Shown one piece after another: positions 29,527 to 38,425 of a DNA stretch of 64,000 nucleotides. The DNA comes from Marinobacter sp. C7. GTDB lineage: Bacteria > Pseudomonadota > Gammaproteobacteria > Pseudomonadales > Oleiphilaceae. Within the stretch, counting starts at the first letter, position 1. Each line of letters begins with the position of its first letter. The DNA lies in NCBI RefSeq assembly GCF_022343555.1, contig NZ_JAKQZH010000001.1:1406008-1470007 (forward strand), given 5' to 3'. The notes under the pieces were generated by a model. It was given only the letters and a program-made list of their open reading frames with translations, ran no database searches and had not been told where the DNA came from. Both the position numbers and the translations under genes were made by a program.

Positions 29527-29955
29527 GTGAAGTTCAAGCGCCAGAGAAGCCAGGAAGTCGGCGTCGACCTGACCCCTTTGATTGATGTGGTCTTCCTGCT
29601 GCTGATTTTCTTTATGGTATCCACCACTTTTACCCGGGAAAGCCATCTGCAGGTCGAGTTACCCGAGGCCAGTGGCGAGCCTGCCAAACCGGCTGAGGTG
29701 AAGCAGATCGATGTGGTGATCAACGCCGAGGGCCAGTACGTTCTAAACGATCGCACGCTGGTCAACAACCGCCGGGAGACCCTCGAGCGGGGGGTGCGCG
29801 AATTGGCCGAAGGTGACAACTCCCTGCCATTCATTATTACCGCGGATGCCCGTACGCCTCATGAGTATGTGGTTCGCGCCATGGATGTTGCCGGCCGCCT
29901 GGGTTTTGCCAAACTGAGCATTACCACGGAGCGGGAGGCTGATGCTGGTGAATAA
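29527..29955 (+). CDS. exbD: ExbD/TolR-family biopolymer transport protein
   Basis: A 142-residue partner of the preceding ExbB protein, with a GTG start 5 bp after exbB. One transmembrane helix (about 16-36, PLIDVVFLLLIFFMVSTTF) carries the proton-path aspartate D20, matching D25 of E. coli ExbD. A periplasmic domain follows (about 45-140). It overlaps the msbA start by 14 bp, so translation is likely coupled. Confidence 0.9.
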   Translation: MKFKRQRSQEVGVDLTPLIDVVFLLLIFFMVSTTFTRESHLQVELPEASGEPAKPAEVKQIDVVINAEGQYVLNDRTLVNNRRETLERGVRELAEGDNSLPFIITADARTPHEYVVRAMDVAGRLGFAKLSITTEREADAGE

Positions 29956-31720
29956 CCCGGAGCCTGCAGCCCCGGCTGCTCTGGACAAGGGTAGCTGGGA
30001 AACCTACAAGCGCCTGCTTTCCTATGCCAGGCCGTTCTGGATAGCTTTTGCTCTGGCGGTGATTGGTAACGTTATCTATGCCGCGGCCTCCACCGGTATG
30101 GCGGCGGCCATGGAATATGTCATCACCGCCATTGAAAATCCCACCGACCAGAACCGGTTGCTGCTGACGTTACTGATCGTGGGTGTGTTTGCCTCCCGTG
30201 GACTTGGCACCTACATGAGCACCTACTTCATCGGTTACGTGGGCCGCCATGTCATCAATTCCCTGCGCCGCGACCTGTTCGAGCGACTCATGGCTCTGCC
30301 GTCCCGTTATTTTGACGACAACGCGTCCGGCAGACTGGTGTCGAAGCTGACGTTCAATGTCGAGCAGGTGGCCGAGGCCACGACCAACGCGGTGACCACG
30401 GCGCTGCGAGAGGGCCTGACGGTTATTGGCCTGCTCGGTTTCATGCTCTATACCAACTGGAAGCTGACTCTGCTGTTTCTCACGGTGGGGCCCATCATCG
30501 GCGCGGTGGTGAGCTATGCCAGCAAGCGCTTCCGCAAGATCAGCAAGCGCATTCAGGGTTCCATGGGTGACATCACCCACGTGGCTTCGGAGTCCATTAC
30601 CGGCTACCGGGTTGTCCGGACCTTTGGCGGAGAAGGGTACGAAAAGGAGCGTTTCCGGCATGTTAATGATCAGAACCTGAAGCAGAGCCTGAAAATGGCC
30701 GCTACCCAGGCGATCAGCGTGCCGGTTATCCAGGTTCTGGTGGCCATCGCGATTGCGGCACTGGTCTGGATGATGCTCGCGCCCGAAATCCGGGGCCAAA
30801 TGACCACTGGCCAGTTGGTGGCGTTCCTTACGGCGGCCACCACGATGGCCAAGCCCATTCGCCAGATCACCAACATCCACGCCAGGATCCAGAAAGGCGT
30901 GGCAGCGGCACACGATGTATTCGAAACCATCGATGAAGAGCCTGAGCCCGATCCGGGCACCTATTCGCCGGATCGCGTTGCCGGAAATATCCAGTTCGAC
31001 GATGTGTCCTTCCGGTATCGCGACCAGCTGGACAATGTCCTCGAGGATATTTCCCTCACCATTCCAGCCGGGCAGAGCGTTGCTCTCGTCGGTCGCTCGG
31101 GCAGTGGCAAGTCGACGCTCGTCAGTCTGCTGCCCCGGTTTTATGAATTTACCGGTGGCGATATACGCATCGACGATCATTCCCTGCGGGAGTATTCACT
31201 CAAGGCCCTGCGTGATCAGATCGCCCTGGTGACCCAGAACGTGGTGCTGTTCAATGACACCATCGCCGCGAACATCGCCTACGGTGCCCTGAGGCATTGC
31301 ACTCGCGAGGAGATCCGCGCGGCGGCGGAAAAAGCCCACGCCCTTGAGTTCATCGACCGGATGCCGGAGGGGCTGGACACCATGATCGGGGATAACGGGG
31401 TGATGCTGTCCGGTGGCCAGCGCCAGCGTCTCGCGATAGCTCGCGCGCTGTTGAAAGATGCGCCCATCCTGATTCTGGACGAGGCCACCTCCGCACTGGA
31501 TACCGAGTCAGAGCGACACATCCAGGAAGCTCTGGAAACGGTCATGCAGGGCCGGACGACCCTGGTCATTGCCCACCGGCTGTCGACCATCGAGAAGGCA
31601 GACCGGATCCTGGTGATGGAGAAGGGCAGAATTGTCGAATCCGGCCGCCACGAGGAGTTGCTGGCGACTGGTGGCGCTTATGCCCAGTTGCACCAGATGC
31701 AGTTCAGCGAGTATTCATGA
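29942..31720 (+). CDS. msbA: Lipid A export ATP-binding/permease protein MsbA
   Basis: MsbA flips core-lipid A across the inner membrane. The 592-residue half-transporter has six membrane helices in its first 330 residues and a nucleotide-binding domain after about 340. Walker A is GRSGSGKST at about 383-391, the signature LSGGQRQRLAIARAL lies at about 489, and Walker B is LILDEATSALD. The length is close to E. coli MsbA (582). GGGAGG precedes the start. The coupled downstream gene is lpxK, as in E. coli. Confidence 0.95.
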   Translation: MLVNNPEPAAPAALDKGSWETYKRLLSYARPFWIAFALAVIGNVIYAAASTGMAAAMEYVITAIENPTDQNRLLLTLLIVGVFASRGLGTYMSTYFIGYVGRHVINSLRRDLFERLMALPSRYFDDNASGRLVSKLTFNVEQVAEATTNAVTTALREGLTVIGLLGFMLYTNWKLTLLFLTVGPIIGAVVSYASKRFRKISKRIQGSMGDITHVASESITGYRVVRTFGGEGYEKERFRHVNDQNLKQSLKMAATQAISVPVIQVLVAIAIAALVWMMLAPEIRGQMTTGQLVAFLTAATTMAKPIRQITNIHARIQKGVAAAHDVFETIDEEPEPDPGTYSPDRVAGNIQFDDVSFRYRDQLDNVLEDISLTIPAGQSVALVGRSGSGKSTLVSLLPRFYEFTGGDIRIDDHSLREYSLKALRDQIALVTQNVVLFNDTIAANIAYGALRHCTREEIRAAAEKAHALEFIDRMPEGLDTMIGDNGVMLSGGQRQRLAIARALLKDAPILILDEATSALDTESERHIQEALETVMQGRTTLVIAHRLSTIEKADRILVMEKGRIVESGRHEELLATGGAYAQLHQMQFSEYS

Positions 31721-32775
31721 CTTCCCTGGTGGACCGGGTCTGGTATGGCAGGGGCCGTCCACTCGGCTGGCTGGCGCCACTGGCCTGGCTCTATCGCGCC
31801 ATCGGTGACTCCCGCCGTCGCAAGGCCTGGGAACTGCGGAATGAGCCACTTCCTGTGCCGGTCGTGGTCGTTGGCAACATTACCGCCGGTGGTACCGGCA
31901 AGTCTCCGCTGACGGCACGCCTGGTCAAGGAAATGTCAGCCGCCGGCTGGCGCCCGGTCATTCTGAGCCGGGGTTACGGTGGCAAGTCGGGCCATTACCC
32001 ATTGCTGGTTGACAGTGACAGCGATCCGTCGGCTGCCGGCGACGAGCCGGTGATGCTGGCGCAGGCAACAGGTGTGCCGGTGGTGGTCGATCCCCAGCGA
32101 CGTCGGGGTGCCGCGTTCGCCCTGTCCCGGTTTCTGGGCAATGTCCTGATCTGTGACGATGGCCTCCAGCACTACGCATTGCCACGGGACATCGAGCTCG
32201 CAGTATTCGATGCCCGCCGTGGCATTGGCAATGGTGCCATGATCCCGGTGGGGCCGCTCCGGGAGCCGGTGTCGAGGTTGTCGGGTGTCGACTTCGTCGT
32301 CGTCAACGGTGCGGAAAACGAGGATCCATCGGGCCGGCTCGAGAGCTTCGAGGGGCTGGAGCATCCGGAGCTTTTTCCCATGCGTCTGCTTCCGTCCTCG
32401 CTGATCCAGGTAACGACAGGGCACCATGCGCCACTGGCCGAGATTGCCGGGCGGAGAGTTCATGGCCTCGCCGGCATCGGAAATCCCGCGCGGTTTTTCA
32501 GTACGCTCAGACAACTGGGTGCGCAGGTGCGCGAAACGCCCTTTCCGGACCACCACCGATACCGGGCTCGGGATCTCTCGGTCGAACCCGGCGAATGGCT
32601 GGTTATGACCGCCAAGGACGCCGTAAAATGCCGGGAGTTTGCGCCGGATAATGCCTGGTATCTGGAGGTGGAGGCCGAATTGCCGGACTGCTTCATCGAG
32701 GCCTTTCTCAACCGGCTCGAAGAGTGCTCGCAACAGTTAACCGATTCAAACCAGATGAGAACCGACCATGGATAA
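31717..32775 (+). CDS. lpxK: Tetraacyldisaccharide 4'-kinase
   Basis: LpxK phosphorylates the 4' position of the lipid A disaccharide to give lipid IVA. The 352-residue membrane-associated kinase has a hydrophobic N-terminal stretch ([14 protein letters not shown]) and the unusual P-loop [11 protein letters not shown] at 53-63. The [19 protein letters not shown] and GPLREP blocks are conserved in the family. It overlaps msbA by ATGA and overlaps the next small gene by 8 bp. Confidence 0.96.
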   Translation: MTSLVDRVWYGRGRPLGWLAPLAWLYRAIGDSRRRKAWELRNEPLPVPVVVVGNITAGGTGKSPLTARLVKEMSAAGWRPVILSRGYGGKSGHYPLLVDSDSDPSAAGDEPVMLAQATGVPVVVDPQRRRGAAFALSRFLGNVLICDDGLQHYALPRDIELAVFDARRGIGNGAMIPVGPLREPVSRLSGVDFVVVNGAENEDPSGRLESFEGLEHPELFPMRLLPSSLIQVTTGHHAPLAEIAGRRVHGLAGIGNPARFFSTLRQLGAQVRETPFPDHHRYRARDLSVEPGEWLVMTAKDAVKCREFAPDNAWYLEVEAELPDCFIEAFLNRLEECSQQLTDSNQMRTDHG

Positions 32776-32956
32776 AAAGCTCATTGCCATGTTGGCCTGC
32801 CCGGTCTGTAAGGGCGACCTAAAGCTCAATCAGGAGAAAACCGAGCTGATCTGTTACCAGGATGCCATGGCGTTTCCGATCCGCGAAGGGATTCCGGTTA
32901 TGCTGGCCAGCGAGGCCCGGACCCTGAGCACAGACGAACGTCTCGAAAAGCACTGA
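32768..32956 (+). CDS. ycaR: Trm112/YcaR-family small protein
   Basis: A 62-residue protein of the YcaR (UPF0434) family, strongly similar to the E. coli protein in length and pattern. It has the CPVC motif (C10 and C13) and then [14 protein letters not shown] and [12 protein letters not shown]. Only three cysteines are present, so zinc binding is uncertain. The family lies between lpxK and kdsB in many Proteobacteria. Its function is not established, although the fold is that of the Trm112 methyltransferase activator. Confidence 0.92.
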   Translation: MDKKLIAMLACPVCKGDLKLNQEKTELICYQDAMAFPIREGIPVMLASEARTLSTDERLEKH

Positions 32957-32980
32957 ATGCGATCCGCCAGGGGATAGACC

Positions 32981-33769
32981 ATGTCCTTCACCGTTGTAAT
33001 TCCTGCCCGTTATGCCTCCAGCCGTCTGCCGGGTAAACCGCTGGCCGACATCGCAGGCAAGCCGATGATTCGTCATGTCTGTGAGCGTGCGTCGGAAAGC
33101 CGGGCCTCACGCGTGGTTGTGGCCACCGACGACCGCCGGATCCAGGAAGCTTGCGACAGTTTCGGGGCCGAAGTGGTCATGACCTCTCCGGACCATGCCA
33201 GTGGCACGGACCGGCTGGAAGAAGTGGCGCGCAAGCTGGCACTTGACCCGGATCACCGGGTCGTGAATGTCCAGGGCGACGAGCCCCTCATTCCGTCCGC
33301 GTTGATCAACCAGGTGGCGGAAAACCTGGAGCGTTATCCTGAGGCCTCGATTGCCACCCTGTGTGAGCGGATTCACGACATCGGGCCGGTATTCAATCCC
33401 AATGTGGTCAAGGTGGTCTTCGATCATCAGGGTATGGCCCACTATTTCAGCCGTGCGCCCATTCCCTGGGCTCGGGACCAGTGGCCATCGGGCATGGATT
33501 CCGCCAGGGGGCTGGTGTCGCTCCCGGATGGTGTGGGCTATTTCCGGCACATCGGTATCTACGGCTACCGGGCCAGCGTATTGAGCGAGTTCGTTTGCTG
33601 GCCGCCGGCTCCGACCGAGAGGGTGGAATCCCTCGAGCAATTGCGGGCGCTATACAACGGTGCCCGAATCCACGTCGATATAGCCGCGCAGAATCCTCCT
33701 GCCGGAGTGGATACCGAGGACGACCTCGAACGTGTCCGTGCGTGGCTGGCAACGAAACAGGAGAGGTGA
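32981..33769 (+). CDS. kdsB: 3-deoxy-manno-octulosonate cytidylyltransferase
   Basis: KdsB makes CMP-Kdo, the activated sugar for the lipopolysaccharide inner core. The 262-residue protein starts [19 protein letters not shown], the CTP-binding loop of the family. Conserved blocks follow: [21 protein letters not shown] and VQGDEPLIP. It lies in the lpxK-ycaR-kdsB order of E. coli and has GGGGAT at the ribosome site position. Confidence 0.97.
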   Translation: MSFTVVIPARYASSRLPGKPLADIAGKPMIRHVCERASESRASRVVVATDDRRIQEACDSFGAEVVMTSPDHASGTDRLEEVARKLALDPDHRVVNVQGDEPLIPSALINQVAENLERYPEASIATLCERIHDIGPVFNPNVVKVVFDHQGMAHYFSRAPIPWARDQWPSGMDSARGLVSLPDGVGYFRHIGIYGYRASVLSEFVCWPPAPTERVESLEQLRALYNGARIHVDIAAQNPPAGVDTEDDLERVRAWLATKQER

Positions 33770-33771
33770 TC

Positions 33772-34251
33772 ATGAGCGACCGTATCCGGGTCCTGTTTGT
33801 CTGTCTCGGAAATATCTGCCGCTCTCCGAGTGCCGAGGGCGTCTTCCGTTCCCTGGTCGAAGAGGCCGGGCTGTCGGATTGTATCCACATCGATTCCTGC
33901 GGAACCGGCAACTGGCACATCGGCAAGTCGCCCGACGCCAGGGCGCGGGAAGCCGCCCGCAAGCGTGGCATCGATATCAGTGATCTCCGGGCGCGCCAGA
34001 TCGTCGAGACCGATCTGGATGAGTTCGATTATGTGCTCGTTATGGACCGTCAGAACCTCGCGGACGTGACGGATATCTGGCACCAGAATGGCGGCACCGC
34101 CCCCGAGTTATTCCTTTCCTACGGCAAGTCCAGCCACGACGAGGTTCCCGATCCTTACTATGGGGGCGAGGATGGCTTTGAACTGGTGTTGGACCTCATC
34201 CACGAGGCGGGTCAGGGGCTTCTTGACGAGATCCGGGGGCGCCTCCGTTGA
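33772..34251 (+). CDS. Low-molecular-weight protein tyrosine phosphatase
   Basis: A 159-residue phosphatase of the low-molecular-weight class. The P-loop C-x5-R is CLGNICR at 11-17, followed by SPSAEGVF, and the general-acid aspartate is in VPDPYYGGEDGF near residue 124. It starts at ATG 33772 behind GAGAGG, 2 bp after kdsB; a longer frame from 33481 overlaps kdsB and has no family support. The C-terminus overlaps the murB start. Related enzymes act on tyrosine kinases of capsule synthesis, but no kinase gene is in this window. Confidence 0.92.
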   Translation: MSDRIRVLFVCLGNICRSPSAEGVFRSLVEEAGLSDCIHIDSCGTGNWHIGKSPDARAREAARKRGIDISDLRARQIVETDLDEFDYVLVMDRQNLADVTDIWHQNGGTAPELFLSYGKSSHDEVPDPYYGGEDGFELVLDLIHEAGQGLLDEIRGRLR

Positions 34252-35297
34252 AGCTCCAGGTTTCCGTTCAGGAGCAGGTTGACCTGCAAACGCTCAACAC
34301 GCTGCATATACCCGCGAGGGCACGGTACTTTCTGGAATTGCAGGAAGCTGAAACGCTTGAGAACGCCCTGGCATGGGCGCAGGAGCGCGATCTTCGGGTG
34401 CTCTTCCTGGGGGGCGGCAGCAACCTGGTGTTTGAGGGCGACTTCCCCGGTTTGGTCGTGCACATGGCGATTCGGGACCGCCACTGGGAGCAGATTGAGG
34501 GTGATGAGGCCACCCTGGTGCTGGGCGCGGGAGAGAATTGGCACGAGGCCGTACTCTATGCAGCGAAGTCCGGGTACCGGGGCATCGAGAACCTTGCCCT
34601 GATCCCGGGCACAGCCGGCGCTGCCCCGGTTCAGAATATAGGCGCCTATGGTGTTGAGCTTTGCGACACGCTGGTGTCCGTCACTGCTTTTGACCGCGCG
34701 ACCGGTACCTGGCTTCGTCTGGCTGGCGATCAATGCGGGTTCGGCTATCGGGACAGCCTTTTCAAGCGCAATGGCGGCCGTTACGTCATTACGGAGATAC
34801 GATTGCGGCTGTCGCGCAGCAAGCCGCTCCAGTTAGGCTACCGGGATCTTGAAGAGTACCTGGCCAGCCTTCCGGACAGGGAACTGGATGCTCTGGCGGT
34901 AGCCGAGGCGGTAATGGCCATTCGTCGCCGTAAACTGCCGGATCCCCAACAGATCCCAAACGCGGGCAGTTTTTTCAAGAACCCGGTCGTTAGCGAGGAA
35001 CTCTACGAACGACTCAAGGAGCAATATCCGGATATCCCGGCCTATCCCCAGGTGCACGGCGTAAAGGTCGCCGCAGCATGGCTGATTGATCAGTGCGGTT
35101 GGAAAGGATACCGGAATCAGCGGGTAGGGGTGCACAACCGGCAGGCACTGGTTCTGGTGAACCATGCCGAAGGCAGCGGTCGCGATGTTCTGGATCTGGC
35201 CGGTCGGATACGGGAGTCGGTCCGAAGACAGTTTGGTGTGGTTCTGGAGATGGAGCCCGGCGTGGTAGGTGGTGCCGGGCTCCCTCCGTTAGCCTGA
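34248..35297 (+). CDS. murB: UDP-N-acetylenolpyruvoylglucosamine reductase
   Basis: MurB is the FAD- and NADPH-dependent enzyme that makes UDP-N-acetylmuramic acid. The 349-residue protein is the type I form, like the E. coli enzyme (342). It begins at TTG 34248, whose last two bases belong to the phosphatase stop codon (TTGA), so it depends on coupling. FAD-binding blocks are LFLGGGSNLVFEGDFPG and GTAGAAPVQNIGAYG. The catalytic region has FGYRDSLFK and NAGSFFKNP. Its 3' end contains a 10 bp inverted repeat, and proS converges 9 bp away. Confidence 0.94.
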   Translation: MKLQVSVQEQVDLQTLNTLHIPARARYFLELQEAETLENALAWAQERDLRVLFLGGGSNLVFEGDFPGLVVHMAIRDRHWEQIEGDEATLVLGAGENWHEAVLYAAKSGYRGIENLALIPGTAGAAPVQNIGAYGVELCDTLVSVTAFDRATGTWLRLAGDQCGFGYRDSLFKRNGGRYVITEIRLRLSRSKPLQLGYRDLEEYLASLPDRELDALAVAEAVMAIRRRKLPDPQQIPNAGSFFKNPVVSEELYERLKEQYPDIPAYPQVHGVKVAAAWLIDQCGWKGYRNQRVGVHNRQALVLVNHAEGSGRDVLDLAGRIRESVRRQFGVVLEMEPGVVGGAGLPPLA

Positions 35298-35306
35298 GTC
35301 CCGCTT

Positions 35307-37040
35307 TCAGAGACCCTTGCGCGGGGACGCGTTGATCAGGAAGGGAAGGGCTTCGGCAACCGGGATGTCCTGCTTGTCTTCATCCCTGCGGCCTTTGTAC
35401 TCGAGGGTACCCGCGGCCAGCCCCCGGTCGGAAACCACAAACCGGTGTGGAATACCGATCAGCTCCATGTCGGCAAACTTGACCCCGGGACGTTCGTTAC
35501 GATCATCCAGCAGTACGTCAAAGCCGGCCTGGCGCAGTTGTTCATAGAGCTTTTCGCCGGCCTCGGCCACCGTGGGTGACTTGTGGGCGTTCAGGGTCAC
35601 GATGGCCACCTCGAACGGAGCAATGGCGTCGGGCCAGATGATGCCCTTGTCATCGTGGTTCTGTTCGATGGAGGCGGCCACGATCCGGGACACGCCGACA
35701 CCATAGCAGCCCATTTCCATGACCACGCTCTTGCCGTGTTCATCCAGGACCGTGGCGTTCATGGCCTTGCTGTACTTGTTGCCCAGCTTGAAGATGTGAC
35801 CCACCTCGATACCGCGGCGGATTTCCAGAGTGCCCTTGCCATCGGGGCTGGGGTCACCCTCAACCACGTTGCGAAGGTCCTCAACGCGACCCAGCGGTAC
35901 ATCGCGCTCCCAGTTGACGCCTGTCAGGTGATAATCATCCTTGTTGGCACCACAGACAAAGTCCGCCAGGTGAGCGGCGCTGCGATCCACGATGACTGGC
36001 ACCGACAGGTTGACAGGACCAATGGAGCCGGGCTCGCACCCGGTCGCGTTCTTGATCTCTTCGTCAGTCGCCATGGTCAGTGGCTCGGCAATGCCCTCGA
36101 GGTTTTCAGCCTTGATTTCGTTCAGGGTGTGGTCCCCGCGCAGGATCAGTGCGACCAGACCGGACTGCCCGTTTTCATCCTCTTCACCCTTCACCAGTAG
36201 TGTCTTGACGGTGCGGGCGGCGTCGATGCTCAGGAAATCGGCAATGGCGTCGATAGTGCGCTGGTCCGGTGTGTGGACTTCCTTCATTTCCTCCGAGGGC
36301 GCGGGGCGCTCTCCGGCAGGTGCAACGGCTTCCGCTTTTTCGATGTTGGCCGCGTAGTCGCTGTCGGTGCTGAACACGATGTCGTCTTCACCGGAGGAAG
36401 CCAGTACGTGGAATTCGTGGGAAGCACTACCGCCAATGGCACCCGAATCCGCCTGCACCGGGCGATAATCCAGCCCCAGGCGGTCGAAGATGCTGCAATA
36501 GGTGCGGTGCATGACCTGGTAGGTCTCGTTCAGCGATTCCGCATCCAGGTGGAAGGAGTAGGCGTCCTTCATGACGAATTCGCGGGCGCGCATTACCCCG
36601 AATCTTGGTCGGCGCTCATCCCGGAACTTGGTCTGGATCTGGTAGAAATTGGCCGGCAGCTCCTTGTAGCTCTTGAGCTCATTGCGAATCAGATCGGTAA
36701 TGACCTCTTCATGGGTGGGGCCGAAGCAGAAATCCCGGCCATGACGGTCGTTCATGCGCAGCAGTTCGCCACCGTACTGGGTCCAGCGGCCGGATTCCTG
36801 CCAGAGTTCCGCCGGTTGTACCGCGGGCATCAGCACTTCCTGGGCACCACTCTTGTCCATCTCTTCACGAACAATCCGCTCGACCTTGCGCAGGGTGCGC
36901 AGCCCCATCGGCAGCCAGGTGTACAGGCCGGCGGCCAGCTTCCGGATCATACCGGCACGCAGCATCAGCTGATGACTGATTATCTCGGCGTCAGCGGGGG
37001 TCTCTTTCTGGGTGGCTATCAGGTAACGGCTTGCTCGCAT
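35307..37040 (-). CDS. proS: Prolyl-tRNA synthetase (bacterial type with editing domain)
   Basis: ProS charges tRNA-Pro. The 577-residue class II synthetase starts [20 protein letters not shown]. Motif 2 is visible around [26 protein letters not shown] YbaK-like editing insertion lies at about 230-385 ([15 protein letters not shown] and similar), and motif 3 with the anticodon-binding domain follows ([12 protein letters not shown]). The order of domains and the length match E. coli ProS (572). It is a monocistron, divergent from a TetR regulator. Confidence 0.97.
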   Translation of the reverse strand: MRASRYLIATQKETPADAEIISHQLMLRAGMIRKLAAGLYTWLPMGLRTLRKVERIVREEMDKSGAQEVLMPAVQPAELWQESGRWTQYGGELLRMNDRHGRDFCFGPTHEEVITDLIRNELKSYKELPANFYQIQTKFRDERRPRFGVMRAREFVMKDAYSFHLDAESLNETYQVMHRTYCSIFDRLGLDYRPVQADSGAIGGSASHEFHVLASSGEDDIVFSTDSDYAANIEKAEAVAPAGERPAPSEEMKEVHTPDQRTIDAIADFLSIDAARTVKTLLVKGEEDENGQSGLVALILRGDHTLNEIKAENLEGIAEPLTMATDEEIKNATGCEPGSIGPVNLSVPVIVDRSAAHLADFVCGANKDDYHLTGVNWERDVPLGRVEDLRNVVEGDPSPDGKGTLEIRRGIEVGHIFKLGNKYSKAMNATVLDEHGKSVVMEMGCYGVGVSRIVAASIEQNHDDKGIIWPDAIAPFEVAIVTLNAHKSPTVAEAGEKLYEQLRQAGFDVLLDDRNERPGVKFADMELIGIPHRFVVSDRGLAAGTLEYKGRRDEDKQDIPVAEALPFLINASPRKGL

Positions 37041-37163
37041 CGTCTCTTCCGTATGGCTTGAATCAGAATGGTTAGACTAATGGACAGGCGGATCCTCGCC
37101 GCCGGCGTCTTATTATGTCGTAAAGTGGTGGTTATTGTACGGAGCCAGCCAGACAAGGTACAG

Positions 37164-37781
37164 ATGATGACTGATGAAACTGTTGATGTTGCCCCTCGCC
37201 GACAGCCTGTCCAGGCCCGCAGTCGTGAGCGGGTAAACGCCATCCTGTCGCATGCTGCGACCATCTTTGATGACATAGGAGTGGACGCTACCAGCATGTC
37301 CGCGATCGCCCGAAAATCGGGCATGTCCCTGGCGTCGCTTTACCGGTACTTCCCCAATAAGGCAGCAATCGTTCACGCCATCGCCGAGCAACATGTGGAG
37401 AAGATGGAGAAGGCGCTGCGCAAGCGCCTGCCGGAACTCGGTCTGATCGAGGCAGTGGATATCCTCATCGACCAGTTCTACGAGTTCTACCGCACCGAGC
37501 CGGCGTATTCGGCCATATGGAGCGGTGTTGAGGCGATGCCCGAGTTGCGGGAGCTGGACCTGCGGGAACTCTATAGCAACGCTCAGGATCTGGATGCCAG
37601 ACTGAAAGAGGAGTGCCCCCAGATTCCCGAAACCCGTCGTTGGACGGCCAGCCTTCTGTTGCCCCGCTCGGCGGGCAATATCCTGCGCCTGGCGGTGACC
37701 CTGCCCGAAGACCAGGGCCGACAGCTGGTCGAGGAGCTCAAATGCATGGCCGGCGCCTATGTCCGGGAGCTGATTCGCTGA
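37164..37781 (+). CDS. TetR/AcrR-family transcriptional regulator
   Basis: A 205-residue regulator. I chose ATG 37164 because AAGGTA precedes it and the protein then starts close to the DNA-binding domain; 37167 is an equally possible ATG. The helix-turn-helix is at about 38-60 (TSMSAIARKSGMSLASLYRYFPNKAAIVHAI). The C-terminal ligand domain resembles that of other TetR proteins with an unknown ligand. It is divergent from proS and convergent, 1 bp apart, with the Lrp-type gene, so context does not show its target. Confidence 0.87.
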   Translation: MMTDETVDVAPRRQPVQARSRERVNAILSHAATIFDDIGVDATSMSAIARKSGMSLASLYRYFPNKAAIVHAIAEQHVEKMEKALRKRLPELGLIEAVDILIDQFYEFYRTEPAYSAIWSGVEAMPELRELDLRELYSNAQDLDARLKEECPQIPETRRWTASLLLPRSAGNILRLAVTLPEDQGRQLVEELKCMAGAYVRELIR

Positions 37782-37782
37782 T

Positions 37783-38280
37783 TCAGGAGAGATAGCCCAG
37801 AGGCAGGGACGTGCTGTCTATGACCCGTCTGAGCACGAAGCTGGAGTGGACGCCACTGACCCCCTGGATTCGGGTGATGTGGTTCAGCAGGAAATGATGA
37901 TAATGGTCCATGTCCGGGACCACCACCTTGAGCATGTAGTCGGCGTCCTGGCCGGTAATCAGGTAGCACTCCTGGACCTCCGGGTAACCGGAGACCTTTT
38001 CCTCGAAAGCCGCGAAGCGTTCGGGGGTGTGGCGGTCCATGCCGATCAGGATGATTGCGGTCAGCGACAGCCCGAGTTTCTTGTGATCCAGGATGGTGGC
38101 CCGCCGAAGGATGACGCCAGCCTCCTCGAGGGCCTTGACCCGCCTCAGGCAGGGAGAGGGTGAAAGTCCTACCTTCTCGGCCAGTTCCTGGTTGGTCAGC
38201 GAGCCTTCTTTCTGAAGTTCTTCGAGGATACGCCGGTCCGTTTTGTCAATTTTAACGAGTTCTCTGGATTGCTTGAGCAT
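37783..38280 (-). CDS. Lrp/AsnC-family transcriptional regulator
   Basis: A 165-residue feast/famine regulator. ATG 38280 is chosen because the protein then starts MLKQSRELVKIDKTDRRIL as in the family; an earlier ATG at 38322 would add 14 residues. The DNA-binding domain lies at about 10-58 (TNQELAEKVGLSPSPCLRRVKAL). The RAM ligand-binding domain follows, with GYPEVQECYLITGQDADYMLKV. The protein resembles Lrp closely at the N-terminus. It is divergent from leuA over 145 bp, which suggests, without proof, that it controls leuA. Confidence 0.9.
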   Translation of the reverse strand: MLKQSRELVKIDKTDRRILEELQKEGSLTNQELAEKVGLSPSPCLRRVKALEEAGVILRRATILDHKKLGLSLTAIILIGMDRHTPERFAAFEEKVSGYPEVQECYLITGQDADYMLKVVVPDMDHYHHFLLNHITRIQGVSGVHSSFVLRRVIDSTSLPLGYLS

Positions 38281-38425
38281 AAAATTGCGGCCTGGGTTCA
38301 TTAATTGGTTGCATATGCTCAAATTTACTCCTTTGGAGCCTTAAATAGCAATCAAATACTCTCCGGTCTGAGTTAGCATAGTAACTAAATAAAGTACTTC
38401 ACCGGCAATCGAAAGGAATCCTTCC

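Noticed and set aside
37068..37163. An upstream start for the TetR gene
   Set aside because: The extra 32 residues have no helix-turn-helix context, and the AAGGTA ribosome site points to 37164.
38281..38425. A leucine-rich leader peptide for attenuation of leuA
   Set aside because: No short frame with a run of leucine codons followed by alternative hairpins is present in this gap.
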